The position numbers and the translations under genes were made by a program. From positions 1 to 64,000 of the forward strand of contig JAGAYR010000040.1 in NCBI GenBank assembly GCA_017940415.1: 64,000 bases of DNA. The letters are read 5' to 3'. Shown here in pieces: positions 25,901 to 35,397 of this stretch (positions within the stretch are counted from its first letter, which is position 1; the number at the start of each line of letters is the position of its first letter). This DNA is from Lachnospiraceae bacterium (GTDB taxonomy: Bacteria > Bacillota > Clostridia > Lachnospirales > Lachnospiraceae). The notes beneath the pieces are model-generated. The model did no database searches, was not told the DNA's origin, and was given only the letters and a program-made list of their open reading frames with translations.

Positions 25901-28900
25901 ATGCGCCGGGTTCTTTCGAGGATATTACAAGGCAATTACACATCTGAAGATCTTTCTCTTGATTTTTCCTGTTCCAGGATAGAATTGGACGTTCTCGCAG
26001 GTGAGGAATACGAAGGTTCTTTCCATGTTTATTCATCATCAAATGCGATTCCCGAGGGAAAGGTAGTATCATCCGATCTGAGGATGGTGCTGATTTCCGA
26101 TACCCTTACGGGCAAGGACTCCGAGATCACCTACAGATTAAATCCCGCATATTGCCATGAAGGAGACAATGTCAAAGGCGTTTTCTCCGTCATTTCCAAT
26201 ATGGGTGAATACTATATTCCTTTTTCGGTCAACATTGTAAGATCGGTTCCCGATTCTTCCATAGGACCGGTCAAGAATCTGTTTCATTTCACAAATCTTG
26301 CAAGAGCAGAGTGGCATGAAGCACTCGGACTTTTTTATTCCAAAGATTTTCCCCATGTCATAGCCGATTCCGATACACAGACAAAGCTTGCCTATAAGGC
26401 GTTGTCCGTGCAGAGGGGCAATGAACTGAATATGGAGGAGTTCCTCATCTATGCCGGCAAGAAGAACCGTGTAACTTATTCTTTCAGGGCAGGTGAGGTC
26501 AATATTTCAATCCCCTCATCCGAGCGCGGAATGGGGCTTAAGGAAGTTACCGTTGAGATTGGTAAGGACGGATGGGGCTATACCCATCTTGATGTTAAAT
26601 GCGAAGGCGGTTTTCTTTTCTCGGAAGCATCGGTAATTAAGGCCGAGGACTTCTCGGGAAATATCTGCTCGCTTAAATTCTTCGTGGATTCATCAGCATG
26701 TGCCTCGGGACTTCACCCCGGCAAGATAATCCTTTCGAATTCGTATACTAAGCTTGAAATCCCCGTTTGGCTCAGCGTAGGCGGAAAGAGCAAGAAAACG
26801 GGAGAAGAGCATTCCAAGAAAACTCTTTTTATCAGGGTTACCAAATTATATGAGAAAAAGATACTCGGCGAGATAGAGAGAAATTCTTATATCGCTGAGG
26901 CAAGCAGGCTCATAGATCATATCCTTACCCTGGATGAGTATGACGTTACCGCAAAACTCATGCAGGCACACATACTCCTGATGCAGGGAAGGGAAAGCGA
27001 AGCCGAATGGACCTGTGATTATGCTTCACAGCTTCTTGAGAAAAACGACTCAAGGAGAGCATCTGATTCCCAGTCATATGTGCTTGATAATGCATACCTT
27101 GACTATCTGAGAATCATTTCAGGCGATGACAAGACAAAGACCAAAGCACAGAAGCACCTGGATGAGATGACCAAGCGCTTCAGGGATGACTGGAGAGTAA
27201 GATGGCTTCATGCCAAGGCACGCTTCGGAGAGAATAATGATTCCGCAGCTTTTTGGAATGCCATGAAGAAGCTTTGCGAGGAGGAGTGTAACAGCCCCGC
27301 TATCTATGCCGAAGGAACACTTCTGTTAAAAGAAGACCCTTCGCTTGCAACCGAGCCCGACAGATTTACTTTAAGGACTATTCTCTTCGGACTTAAGAGA
27401 GGCATCCTCGGAGAAGAGATCAAAGAAAACCTTCTCTACATTTCCGGAAGAAGCCGTGCTGCGCTTCCCATGCTTCTCAAAGCTCTGGAGGAAATGTATA
27501 AAGTAAGCCCCGATAACCGTATCCTCGAGGAAATCTGTTCACAGCTCATCAGAAGTTTCAGACGTGATGAACAGGCTGCCGTCTGGTATAAGAGAGCGGC
27601 TCAGGAGGATGTGAGACTCACCAATCTTTATGAGAACTACATCATGAGTCTCGGGGAAGATTCTTTTGAAGACATTCCCATGAATGTCCTTAAATATTTC
27701 TCCATGTCTGATACGCTCGATGCGGTTCATACCGGATGCCTGTATCACTATGTGATCAGGCATAAGAGAGATATCGGTCCGCTCTTTGACGTATATCTTC
27801 CCAAGATGGAAAGCTTTGCCATGGAGCAGATCGGCAAGGGCGTGATCACAAGGCATCTTGCTGCGGTATATTATGACGTCATCAATCCCGCATCCCTTGA
27901 CAGAAACAATGCGAGGATTTTTGCGGACATGCTTTATTCCGTTTGGCTGCAGTCATCGGATCCCAAGTATGTTAAAGCATATGTATATCAAAAGGGATTT
28001 AAGGCTCCCTGGGAATACAAGCTGGGAGAGGGCAACGGATGGATATCCGTATACGGTAACGATTACATTGTGGCTCTCGAAGATTCCTACGGAAACAGGT
28101 ATTTAAAGAGTTCCGATTATACACTTGAAAAACTTATGCTTCCCGGCAAGTTCATAAAAGCTGTTGCCGATTGCGTTTATGACAATGACAGGTTCAACAT
28201 GAACATCCTTCATACCGTAAAGGGAGAGGATGAAGTTGATGAGACAAATATTCTCAGATATCAGAACCTTGCCGCATCCGAAGAACTTGAAAGAAGCGTT
28301 GCTGATTCATACAGGCTTAAACTGCTTGATCATTTCGCACTTAAGGGAGACAGGTTATCTCTAATAAACGGACTTAAAACTCTCCATCCCGGACTTATGA
28401 ATGCCGAGGATAAATGCGAAGTCATGAGACTGATGCTCATGACCGCGGACTACAAGCCCATCTATGAACTGATCAAAGCATGCGGACCTTATTTTGCGGA
28501 TCCCAGATACATGCAGACATTCCTTGACAGAAGGCTTATCGATACGGAGGGCGAGGATGAGATACTTACCGCATCCGCCATCTACTGCATAAGCCTTGGA
28601 AAAAAGGACGGCATCATCCTTCAGTACCTGTCAGATCACTATGAAGGACAGTGCAAGGATCTGAGAAATATCTGGAAGATGTCGGGCGGTTACGGTGTTA
28701 ACCGTAAGGGTATCGAAGAGAGAATGATCATACAGATGCTCTACAGCGGAGCGTTTGTTGGCGAGAGGAACGAGATCTTCGAGGATTATCTGATAGACGA
28801 TCCCGATCCCGAGGTAGTAAGAGCGTTCCTTCTTCAGTCCTGCTACGATTATTTTGTTCATGAAAAACTGATTGCTCCCGGTATTTTTGCCGAGATGTCC

Positions 28901-29527
28901 AAGTATGAGAAGGAACTGACAAATCTTCCCAAGGAAGCGGCGCTTGCTTACCTGAAGTATTATTCCGAATCTCCCAAAGAGATCACGGATGAGATAAGAG
29001 TCAGGATCCTGGAACTTTTGAACATGATGATGAAGGAACGCATCCATCTGGGAATGTTCCAGAGTTTCTTATCGGAGGATGCTTTCCCCGAAGGTGATCT
29101 GAGAACGAGTCTTCTGGAAGTTCTGGATGTTATGCATGACCGCACCATCATCGATTACAGAGCATCCGAAGGAAACACCGCCATCATTCATTACACCTTT
29201 GCGGGTGATTCCGAAGAAGACTGTAAATACCGCGAAGAACGCATGAGAGATGTATGCGGAGGAGTATGCTTCAAGGAGTTCGTACTCTTTTTCGGAGAAT
29301 GCGTTCAGTACTACATAACCGAAGAGACTGCCGCAGGTTCGGAACTTAAGACCAGCGGGGTTTTGAGGAAAAATGATGTGCTTGGTTCTGCTGAAGGATC
29401 GGAATTCGGACTGATATCCGATATGCTGGTTAGCAACACTCTTCAGGACTATGACACATTCGATAAGCTTTACGACGAATATTACAGAAAAGAATTCTTG
29501 AACAAGAAGTTGTTCGGTTTGGAGTGA
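25901..29527 (+). CDS. 1208-residue beta-domain plus helical-solenoid protein (DUF5717-like)
   Basis: The largest gene here. Residues 1-300 look beta-rich, in two similar halves (about 15-110 and 185-295), each ending in a strand such as YYIPFSVNIV or LEIPVWLSV. Residues 310-1100 are predicted helical repeats of TPR/solenoid type (for example IAEASRLIDHILTLDEYD and NLYENYIMSLGED), with a mixed C-terminal domain. No signal peptide or membrane helix is seen, so it is probably cytoplasmic. From memory it matches DUF5717, a Lachnospiraceae family without known function. The next gene starts one base after the stop; four genes form one tight operon. No enzymatic motif was found. Confidence 0.7.
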   Translation: MRRVLSRILQGNYTSEDLSLDFSCSRIELDVLAGEEYEGSFHVYSSSNAIPEGKVVSSDLRMVLISDTLTGKDSEITYRLNPAYCHEGDNVKGVFSVISNMGEYYIPFSVNIVRSVPDSSIGPVKNLFHFTNLARAEWHEALGLFYSKDFPHVIADSDTQTKLAYKALSVQRGNELNMEEFLIYAGKKNRVTYSFRAGEVNISIPSSERGMGLKEVTVEIGKDGWGYTHLDVKCEGGFLFSEASVIKAEDFSGNICSLKFFVDSSACASGLHPGKIILSNSYTKLEIPVWLSVGGKSKKTGEEHSKKTLFIRVTKLYEKKILGEIERNSYIAEASRLIDHILTLDEYDVTAKLMQAHILLMQGRESEAEWTCDYASQLLEKNDSRRASDSQSYVLDNAYLDYLRIISGDDKTKTKAQKHLDEMTKRFRDDWRVRWLHAKARFGENNDSAAFWNAMKKLCEEECNSPAIYAEGTLLLKEDPSLATEPDRFTLRTILFGLKRGILGEEIKENLLYISGRSRAALPMLLKALEEMYKVSPDNRILEEICSQLIRSFRRDEQAAVWYKRAAQEDVRLTNLYENYIMSLGEDSFEDIPMNVLKYFSMSDTLDAVHTGCLYHYVIRHKRDIGPLFDVYLPKMESFAMEQIGKGVITRHLAAVYYDVINPASLDRNNARIFADMLYSVWLQSSDPKYVKAYVYQKGFKAPWEYKLGEGNGWISVYGNDYIVALEDSYGNRYLKSSDYTLEKLMLPGKFIKAVADCVYDNDRFNMNILHTVKGEDEVDETNILRYQNLAASEELERSVADSYRLKLLDHFALKGDRLSLINGLKTLHPGLMNAEDKCEVMRLMLMTADYKPIYELIKACGPYFADPRYMQTFLDRRLIDTEGEDEILTASAIYCISLGKKDGIILQYLSDHYEGQCKDLRNIWKMSGGYGVNRKGIEERMIIQMLYSGAFVGERNEIFEDYLIDDPDPEVVRAFLLQSCYDYFVHEKLIAPGIFAEMSKYEKELTNLPKEAALAYLKYYSESPKEITDEIRVRILELLNMMMKERIHLGMFQSFLSEDAFPEGDLRTSLLEVLDVMHDRTIIDYRASEGNTAIIHYTFAGDSEEDCKYREERMRDVCGGVCFKEFVLFFGECVQYYITEETAAGSELKTSGVLRKNDVLGSAEGSEFGLISDMLVSNTLQDYDTFDKLYDEYYRKEFLNKKLFGLE

Positions 29528-29528
29528 T

Positions 29529-30800
29529 ATGCTTAAACTTCCCGGGGGCTTTGGAAGCTCCGGAAAACGATATATAGTCGGCTTTGACTTAAGCGATGTT
29601 TCCTGCGGTATCAGTTATTGCTGTGACCGCGGAGATATCCGCACGGTTTCTCTTGTAGCCGGAAGCGAAGAGTATGTCATTCCGGTAGCTCTTTCCAAAA
29701 GGCACGGCGCAGGACAGTGGTTCTTCGGAAAAGAAGCCTATGCCTCAGCCGATGCGGGAGAGAGCGTACTTGTTACGGGGCTTTACAGCAAGGCTCTTAA
29801 CGGTGAAGACACCCAGATAGACGGTCTGGTATATGGTGCGGATTCACTCCTTACACTGTATCTCAAGAGAGCATTCGGACTTCTTCAGAGCGTAGGTTCA
29901 TCGGACAGAATGGAAGCGGTTATGTTCACTCTTCCCGAAGTTACCGATAAGGCCATGGATCTTATCAAAGAGTGCCTGAAGAGTCTTCACATCAAAACTG
30001 ACAGAGTATATTTCCTTAGCCATTCCGAAAGCTTTTTCTATTACGTATCAACTCAGGGTGAAGACAGGATGCATTTGAATCCCATTCTCTTTACCGTTGA
30101 TGATAAATACATAACCCAGACAAAGCTTCCTTTGAACAGACATACTACACCTCAGGTTGTATATGCCGAGAATTCCTATTTCGAACTTCCCGCAGGGAGA
30201 GGTGCTCTTCCCGACGAACTGGATAACCTGCTTCTGAAGGCTGCCCAGGGCGGAAGAGAATTCGGTCAGGAATATTCCTACTATCTGGTGGGCGAGGATT
30301 TTGCCGAAGAGGCCATTCCCAATTCCCTCAAGTTCATGTGCAGCAGGGGTAAGGTTTACGGCGGAACCAATCTCTTTTCCAAGGGAGCGGTATATGCGCT
30401 TTTGGAGAAGCTTAAGAAATCCGAGGAACACTCGCCTTACATCTTCCTGGGAGATGACAAACTTACAGCAAACATCGGAATGAATATCTTAAGCCAGGGA
30501 AGCGACGTTTATTACGCACTGCTCGATGCCGGCACATGCTGGTACGAAGCGGCTGCCGAACTGGAATTTTACATATCCGGAGGAAATGACGTAACCCTTA
30601 CTTTATCCTCCATAATCGGCGGAGGAAATTCGGACGTCATAATAACCCTCGAAGGATATGAAGGCGAACTTACAAGAATGAAGCTGACCGCCACCATGTC
30701 AGGTCCCGGACAGCTCAGTGTGATCATAGAAGATAAGGGACTCGGTGTGTTTACACAGACCAAAGCCCGTAAATGGGAAGAGGAGATCAAACTTCCGTAA
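29529..30800 (+). CDS. Hsp70/ASKHA-like protein (DUF5716-like)
   Basis: A 423-residue protein whose start YIVGFDLSDVSCGISY resembles the first phosphate-binding loop of Hsp70/actin-fold ATPases (DLGTTNS in DnaK), followed by IPVALSK and FFGKEA as in the Hsp70 N-terminal lobe. A second, clear DxGGG-type loop is not visible, so nucleotide binding may be altered. The C-terminal 90 residues are beta-rich. I recall this family as DUF5716, typically adjacent to DUF5717. Coupled to the solenoid gene before it (one-base gap) and overlapping the TPR gene after it by one base. A chaperone-like or scaffold role is inference. Confidence 0.65.
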   Translation: MLKLPGGFGSSGKRYIVGFDLSDVSCGISYCCDRGDIRTVSLVAGSEEYVIPVALSKRHGAGQWFFGKEAYASADAGESVLVTGLYSKALNGEDTQIDGLVYGADSLLTLYLKRAFGLLQSVGSSDRMEAVMFTLPEVTDKAMDLIKECLKSLHIKTDRVYFLSHSESFFYYVSTQGEDRMHLNPILFTVDDKYITQTKLPLNRHTTPQVVYAENSYFELPAGRGALPDELDNLLLKAAQGGREFGQEYSYYLVGEDFAEEAIPNSLKFMCSRGKVYGGTNLFSKGAVYALLEKLKKSEEHSPYIFLGDDKLTANIGMNILSQGSDVYYALLDAGTCWYEAAAELEFYISGGNDVTLTLSSIIGGGNSDVIITLEGYEGELTRMKLTATMSGPGQLSVIIEDKGLGVFTQTKARKWEEEIKLP

Positions 30801-31660
30801 TGGCATCAAGAATATCGCTAAGCATCGGAATATATTCTCAGGTCCCCTATGTAATGCCGGCAATTGAGGTACCGGTTTATTGCATAGAGGAACTTTGTGT
30901 TGCTCTCAAAGAGAATGCGGTTCTCATCGATGAGCAGATCATGAACAAGCCTCTTCTCGAGTGGATCTACAGAGATCTGGGACTCAAGGAGCTCGCGGAT
31001 TCTCTTGCGGGTATCATCGCATCGAAGGGAAGCCTCGGTGATTTCTGCAGATACATTCTTGAGTATACGGGATTGTTTGACAGAGCCGCTGTTTTCGAGA
31101 TCTGTAAGATGCTTACCATGGGCGTGGGAATGTCCACTCTCGAAAGACAGAAAAAACAGGCCGACAATCTGGCTGAAAGCGGTAACTACGAATCGGCCGT
31201 CCATGCCTATAGAAACGTGATCGCCAAATGCGACGGAATAGACAGCGGAAATTCTCAGGCATCACTTTCGCTTCTCGGAAATGTTTATCACAATCTGGGA
31301 TGTTCATATGCCGGAATGATGAAATACAGACTTGCGGCAGCTTCGTTTAAGAAAGCCTGCGAATGTGAAGATACTCCAGCACATCGTCACAGTTATATCG
31401 CGGCACTCAGACTGTCAATGCCCGGTCCCGAGTTTGTCAAATACATTGCTTCTCACCCGGACCTGGGGCCCGAATCCATCACCATCGACGGTGAGATAGA
31501 TGCTCTGAAAAAAGAATACGAATCATGCGGCGAGGGTATGTCACATCAGATTCTCAAGAAGACCAAGGAATCAATGGATTACAATGACATAGCCCGCGAT
31601 AACGAACAGATCCTTGAAGGACTCAAGGATAAATACAGAAGCCGGATACCGGTGGGTTAA
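30800..31660 (+). CDS. TPR-containing protein of the solenoid/Hsp70-like operon
   Basis: 286 residues, cytoplasmic by prediction. Residues 1-110 are an unrecognised domain; residues 110-220 contain at least two TPR-like repeats (ADNLAESGNYESAVHAYRNV and VYHNLGCSYAGMMKYRLAAA), the kind of module that binds chaperones or partner tails. ATG 30800 overlaps the preceding TAA by one base, the tightest coupling in the operon. The longer in-frame start is rejected. Its neighbours suggest it links the Hsp70-like protein to a client or to the membrane protein that follows. Confidence 0.65.
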   Translation: MASRISLSIGIYSQVPYVMPAIEVPVYCIEELCVALKENAVLIDEQIMNKPLLEWIYRDLGLKELADSLAGIIASKGSLGDFCRYILEYTGLFDRAAVFEICKMLTMGVGMSTLERQKKQADNLAESGNYESAVHAYRNVIAKCDGIDSGNSQASLSLLGNVYHNLGCSYAGMMKYRLAAASFKKACECEDTPAHRHSYIAALRLSMPGPEFVKYIASHPDLGPESITIDGEIDALKKEYESCGEGMSHQILKKTKESMDYNDIARDNEQILEGLKDKYRSRIPVG

Positions 31661-32839
31661 ATGGGATTTTTTTCAAAACTGTTTAAAATTGCATCGGGTA
31701 AAAAATTTGCCTTTTCCGAAGATGAAGACGAAGAGATCGTATATGACAGGGAAGGCATTGATTTTCATGACCAGACCCAGCGTACAAGGTACATTGCCGA
31801 ATGCCTTGAGCAGGTAGCCGAAGGCAGCAGGGAAATGGAAAGCCTTAAGAATGAGTACGATCTTGTTACTTCGTATCTGAAAGATATGGAAGAGATCGAA
31901 GCACTTCCCGAAAAGCCCAGACGTGAGATCGATACTCTGGCAAGGCAGATTGAGAATTATGAGAGCGACATAGAGAAATTCAGGACCAGGAAGTCCCCCC
32001 TTACGGATGAGCAGTTTGCTTCTCTGAGAAGAAGGGAAAAGGAAATTCCCGAAGGACTTGCCAAGATCAAGGAAAACGAGCGCATGGCCGTTCTCATCAA
32101 GAAGGATCTGAAACGCCTGGATGGAGAGAGAAAAGCACTGGCATTCAGGGAATCCGAACTGGGCGAGACCATGGATAATATGAGAGGTATGGCGGTGATC
32201 TTTACCGTATCTGCCGCGGCTCTTATGATCATCCTAGCGGTGATGCAGTTTGCCTTGGGAATGAACGTATACATCGGATATTTCCTGACCATCGCAACGG
32301 TAGCCATCGCGCTTACGGTTGTATGTGTAAAGTACATCGATGCCAATAAGGAACTTTCCAAAGCATCCGGAAGTATGGGCAAGCTCATACAGCTTCAGAA
32401 CACAGTCAAGATCAGATATGTAAATAACAGGAATCTTCTTCAGTACCTTTACATTAAGTTCGACTGCAAGAACGGTAAAGAGCTTGACGACCTCTGGGGA
32501 ATGTATACCAAAGAGGCGGAGGAGAGAAGAGCCTTCAACGAAAACTCCGCCGGCGCAGAGATAGCAAAGGACGATCTTATAAGACTCCTCAGTAAATATC
32601 ATGTTGCCCGTCCTAGAAGATGGCTTGATCAGATACCTGCGCTTCTGGATAAGCGCGAGATGGTCGAACTCAGGCACGGATATATCTTAAGACGTCAGTC
32701 TCTCCGTGAGCAGATCGATTATAACGAGACCAGGGCACGCTCCGCCAAAGACGAGATTACAAGCGTTGCCAGGGCATATCCCATGTATGCCGAGGAAATC
32801 CTGGAGATGACCGAAAAATTCGATCCCGAAACCGAATAA
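31661..32839 (+). CDS. Coiled-coil protein with two membrane helices
   Basis: 392 residues: an acidic N-terminal lead, a long charged coiled-coil (about 40-165), two membrane helices close together (about 175-200 and 205-228), and a second helical, charged region to the end. Both large parts are therefore probably cytoplasmic, with a short hairpin in the membrane. No family recognised. ATG follows the TPR gene's stop directly. It may tether the complex of the three preceding gene products to the membrane. The purC promoter begins six bases after its stop. Confidence 0.65.
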   Translation: MGFFSKLFKIASGKKFAFSEDEDEEIVYDREGIDFHDQTQRTRYIAECLEQVAEGSREMESLKNEYDLVTSYLKDMEEIEALPEKPRREIDTLARQIENYESDIEKFRTRKSPLTDEQFASLRRREKEIPEGLAKIKENERMAVLIKKDLKRLDGERKALAFRESELGETMDNMRGMAVIFTVSAAALMIILAVMQFALGMNVYIGYFLTIATVAIALTVVCVKYIDANKELSKASGSMGKLIQLQNTVKIRYVNNRNLLQYLYIKFDCKNGKELDDLWGMYTKEAEERRAFNENSAGAEIAKDDLIRLLSKYHVARPRRWLDQIPALLDKREMVELRHGYILRRQSLREQIDYNETRARSAKDEITSVARAYPMYAEEILEMTEKFDPETE

Positions 32840-32844
32840 TTGAT

Positions 32845-32873
32845 TTGCAAGTAGGGGCATAAAAGTGTATATT
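32845..32873 (+). promoter_or_regulatory. purC promoter
   Basis: TTGCAA and TATATT are separated by 17 bp, 40 bases upstream of the ATG. No purine riboswitch or PurR-like box is recognisable in the short leader. Confidence 0.6.
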
Positions 32874-32913
32874 ATTTGGGTCTTTAAACTGACTCATTAT
32901 AGGAGATGAAAAA

Positions 32914-33786
32914 ATGGAAGAACTTAAGCCGGTCAAAGAGGGAAAAGTAAGAGAGATCTATGACAACGGAGACTCTCTGATCATGGTAGCTACCGACAGG
33001 ATCAGCTGCTTTGACGTAATCCTTCACAACATCGTTACCAAGAAAGGAACCGTCCTTACCCAGATCTCAAAGTTCTGGTTTGATTACACCAAGGATATCG
33101 TTCCCAATCATATGATCACCGTCGATAACAACGAGATGCCCGAGTACTTCAGACAGCCTCAGTTTATCGGCAATTCAATGATGTGCAGAAAGCTTGAGAT
33201 GCTTCCTCTTGAGTGCATCGTAAGAGGATATATCACCGGAAGCGGCTGGGCTTCATATCAGAAGAACGGCACCGTTTGCGGAATCACCCTTCCCGAGGGA
33301 CTTAAGGAGTCAGAGAAGCTCCCTGAGCCCATCTACACCCCTTCAACCAAGGCTGAGATCGGTGATCACGATGAGAATATCTCTTACGAGCAGTCCATTG
33401 CCCACCTTGAGAAGTACTATCCCGGAAAAGGTGAGGAATATGCGGCAAAGCTCAAGGAACTTACCATCACTCTTTATAAGAAGTGTGCCGAGTATGCTCT
33501 TTCAAGAGGCATAATAATCGCTGATACCAAGTTCGAGTTCGGACTTGATGAAGACGGAAATATCGTTCTCGCAGATGAAATGCTCACTCCCGACAGCTCC
33601 AGATTCTGGCCCCTTGAGGGATATGAAGCAGGAAAGGGACAGCCTTCCTTCGATAAGCAGTTCGCCCGTGACTGGCTCAAGGCTAACGACGGAAAGCATG
33701 ACTGGACCCTTCCTCAGGAGATCGTTGATAAGACCATCGAGAAATATCTGCAGGCTTACAAGCTTCTTACAGGCAAAGAGTTATAA
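32914..33786 (+). CDS. purC: SAICAR synthetase
   Basis: Phosphoribosylaminoimidazole-succinocarboxamide synthase, step 7 of purine synthesis, joining CAIR with aspartate using ATP. The 290-residue length matches the longer bacterial form. Recognisable parts are KEGKVREIYD at residue 8, the conserved IVRGYITGSGW near 105, and LADEMLTPDSSRFWP near 220. AGGAGATG precedes ATG 32914. purB follows behind a hairpin. Confidence 0.95.
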   Translation: MEELKPVKEGKVREIYDNGDSLIMVATDRISCFDVILHNIVTKKGTVLTQISKFWFDYTKDIVPNHMITVDNNEMPEYFRQPQFIGNSMMCRKLEMLPLECIVRGYITGSGWASYQKNGTVCGITLPEGLKESEKLPEPIYTPSTKAEIGDHDENISYEQSIAHLEKYYPGKGEEYAAKLKELTITLYKKCAEYALSRGIIIADTKFEFGLDEDGNIVLADEMLTPDSSRFWPLEGYEAGKGQPSFDKQFARDWLKANDGKHDWTLPQEIVDKTIEKYLQAYKLLTGKEL

Positions 33787-33794
33787 AATAAAAC

Positions 33795-33820
33795 GCGGAG
33801 TGTAAAAACTCCGCTGTTTT
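33795..33820 (+). terminator. Hairpin between purC and purB
   Basis: GCGGAGT and ACTCCGC make a 7-bp stem with a six-base loop, followed by TGTTTT. Termination is probably partial, since purB starts 38 bases later without an obvious promoter of its own. Confidence 0.65.
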
Positions 33821-33857
33821 GCGTAATAGTTTACCGTTTATTCAGAAAGGAATTGCC

Positions 33858-35315
33858 ATGGCAACTGATCGTTACACAAGTCCTCTCTCCGAGCGTTATG
33901 CAAGCAGGGAGATGCAGTTTATCTTTTCACAGGATAAGAAGTTCCGTACTTGGAGAAAGCTCTGGATCGCACTTGCAGAGACCGAGATGGAGCTGGGACT
34001 TTCCGAGAACGGAAAGCCCGTTATCACTCAGGAGATGATCGATGAGCTTAAGAGTCATGCTGAGGACATCAATTATGATGTTGCCAAAGAGCGTGAGAAG
34101 CAGGTTCGTCATGATGTAATGAGCCATGTATATGCATACGGTCAGCAGTGCCCCAAGGCTGCGGGAATCATCCATCTGGGAGCTACCAGCTGCTACGTAG
34201 GCGATAATACCGATATCATTCTTATGAAGGAAGCACTCCTTCTCATCCGTAAGAAACTCCTCAATGTTATCTCTAATCTTGCCGAGTTCGCAGATGAATA
34301 TAAGGATCTTCCCACCCTTGCATTTACTCATTTCCAGCCCGCTCAGCCTACTACAGTAGGTAAGAGAGCAACTCTCTGGCTCAATGAGTTCATGATCGAC
34401 CTTGAGGACCTTGATTATGTACTCGGGTCTCTCAAGCTTCTCGGATCAAAGGGTACCACCGGAACCCAGGCTTCTTTTAAGGAGCTTTTTAACGGTGATG
34501 ACGAGACCATCGACAAGATTGATCCCATGATTGCTAAGAAGATGGGCTTTGACGATGTATATCCCGTATCCGGACAGACTTATTCACGTAAAGTCGATAC
34601 CAGAGTTATCAATGTTCTTGCGGGTATTGCGGCATCCGCTCACAAGATGAGCAACGATATCAGACTTCTCCAGCACTTAAAGCAGGTTGAGGAGCCTTTC
34701 GAAAAGAGCCAGATCGGATCTTCTGCAATGGCTTACAAGAGAAATCCCATGAGAAGCGAGAGAATCGCCTCTCTTTCCAGATATGTAATGGTTGATGCTC
34801 TTAACCCTGCAATCACTTCAAGTGTTCAGTGGTTTGAGAGAACCCTCGATGATTCCGCAAACAAGAGACTCTCAGTTCCCGAAGGCTTCCTTGCAACCGA
34901 CGGAATCCTTGATCTTTGCATGAACATCACCGCTCCCGGCGGAATGAAGGTTTATCCCAAGGTTATCGAGAAGCAGTTCATGGCCGAGATTCCTTTCATG
35001 GCTACCGAGAACATCATGATGGATGCGGTTAAGAACGGCGGAAACAGACAGGAGCTTCATGAGAAGATCAGAACCCTGTCCATGGAAGCAGGAAAGCATG
35101 TCAAGGAAGAGGGAAGAGACAACGATCTTCTTGAGATGATCGCTGCAGATCCCGATTTCGGAATGAATCTTGAGGACCTTAAGAAGACTCTTAAGCCAGA
35201 GAATTATGTGGGACGTGCTCCCAGACAGGTTGAGGTTTATCTCAGAGATGTGGTCAGACCCGTGCTCAAGGCTAATTCCGAGGCTCTCGGACTTGAAGCG
35301 GAGATCAACGTTTGA
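33858..35315 (+). CDS. purB: Adenylosuccinate lyase
   Basis: Cleaves SAICAR and adenylosuccinate, releasing fumarate, in purine synthesis. The 485-residue protein has the fumarase-superfamily signature SSAMAYKRNPMRSE near residue 290 and a conserved HLGATSCYVGDN near 108. ATG 33858 is preceded by AGAAAGG; the longer frame from 33819 lacks a ribosome site and crosses the hairpin. With purC and purA adjacent, this locus covers the SAICAR and AMP branches only. Confidence 0.95.
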   Translation: MATDRYTSPLSERYASREMQFIFSQDKKFRTWRKLWIALAETEMELGLSENGKPVITQEMIDELKSHAEDINYDVAKEREKQVRHDVMSHVYAYGQQCPKAAGIIHLGATSCYVGDNTDIILMKEALLLIRKKLLNVISNLAEFADEYKDLPTLAFTHFQPAQPTTVGKRATLWLNEFMIDLEDLDYVLGSLKLLGSKGTTGTQASFKELFNGDDETIDKIDPMIAKKMGFDDVYPVSGQTYSRKVDTRVINVLAGIAASAHKMSNDIRLLQHLKQVEEPFEKSQIGSSAMAYKRNPMRSERIASLSRYVMVDALNPAITSSVQWFERTLDDSANKRLSVPEGFLATDGILDLCMNITAPGGMKVYPKVIEKQFMAEIPFMATENIMMDAVKNGGNRQELHEKIRTLSMEAGKHVKEEGRDNDLLEMIAADPDFGMNLEDLKKTLKPENYVGRAPRQVEVYLRDVVRPVLKANSEALGLEAEINV

Positions 35316-35322
35316 TTTAGTA

Positions 35323-35352
35323 CTTTACTAAATGAAAGTGCTGTCTTATAAT
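35323..35352 (+). promoter_or_regulatory. Possible purA promoter
   Basis: A perfect TATAAT at 35347-35352 with TTTACT 18 bp upstream, 46 bases before the ATG. Confidence 0.45.
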
Positions 35353-35397
35353 ACATTAGGTTTGTAAACAAGCTGTTTAAGAAAGGCGGAAATGTAA

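Noticed and set aside
32840..32913. Purine riboswitch or PurR box before purC
   Set aside because: The 74-base gap holds a plain promoter and ribosome site; no aptamer core or palindrome was found.
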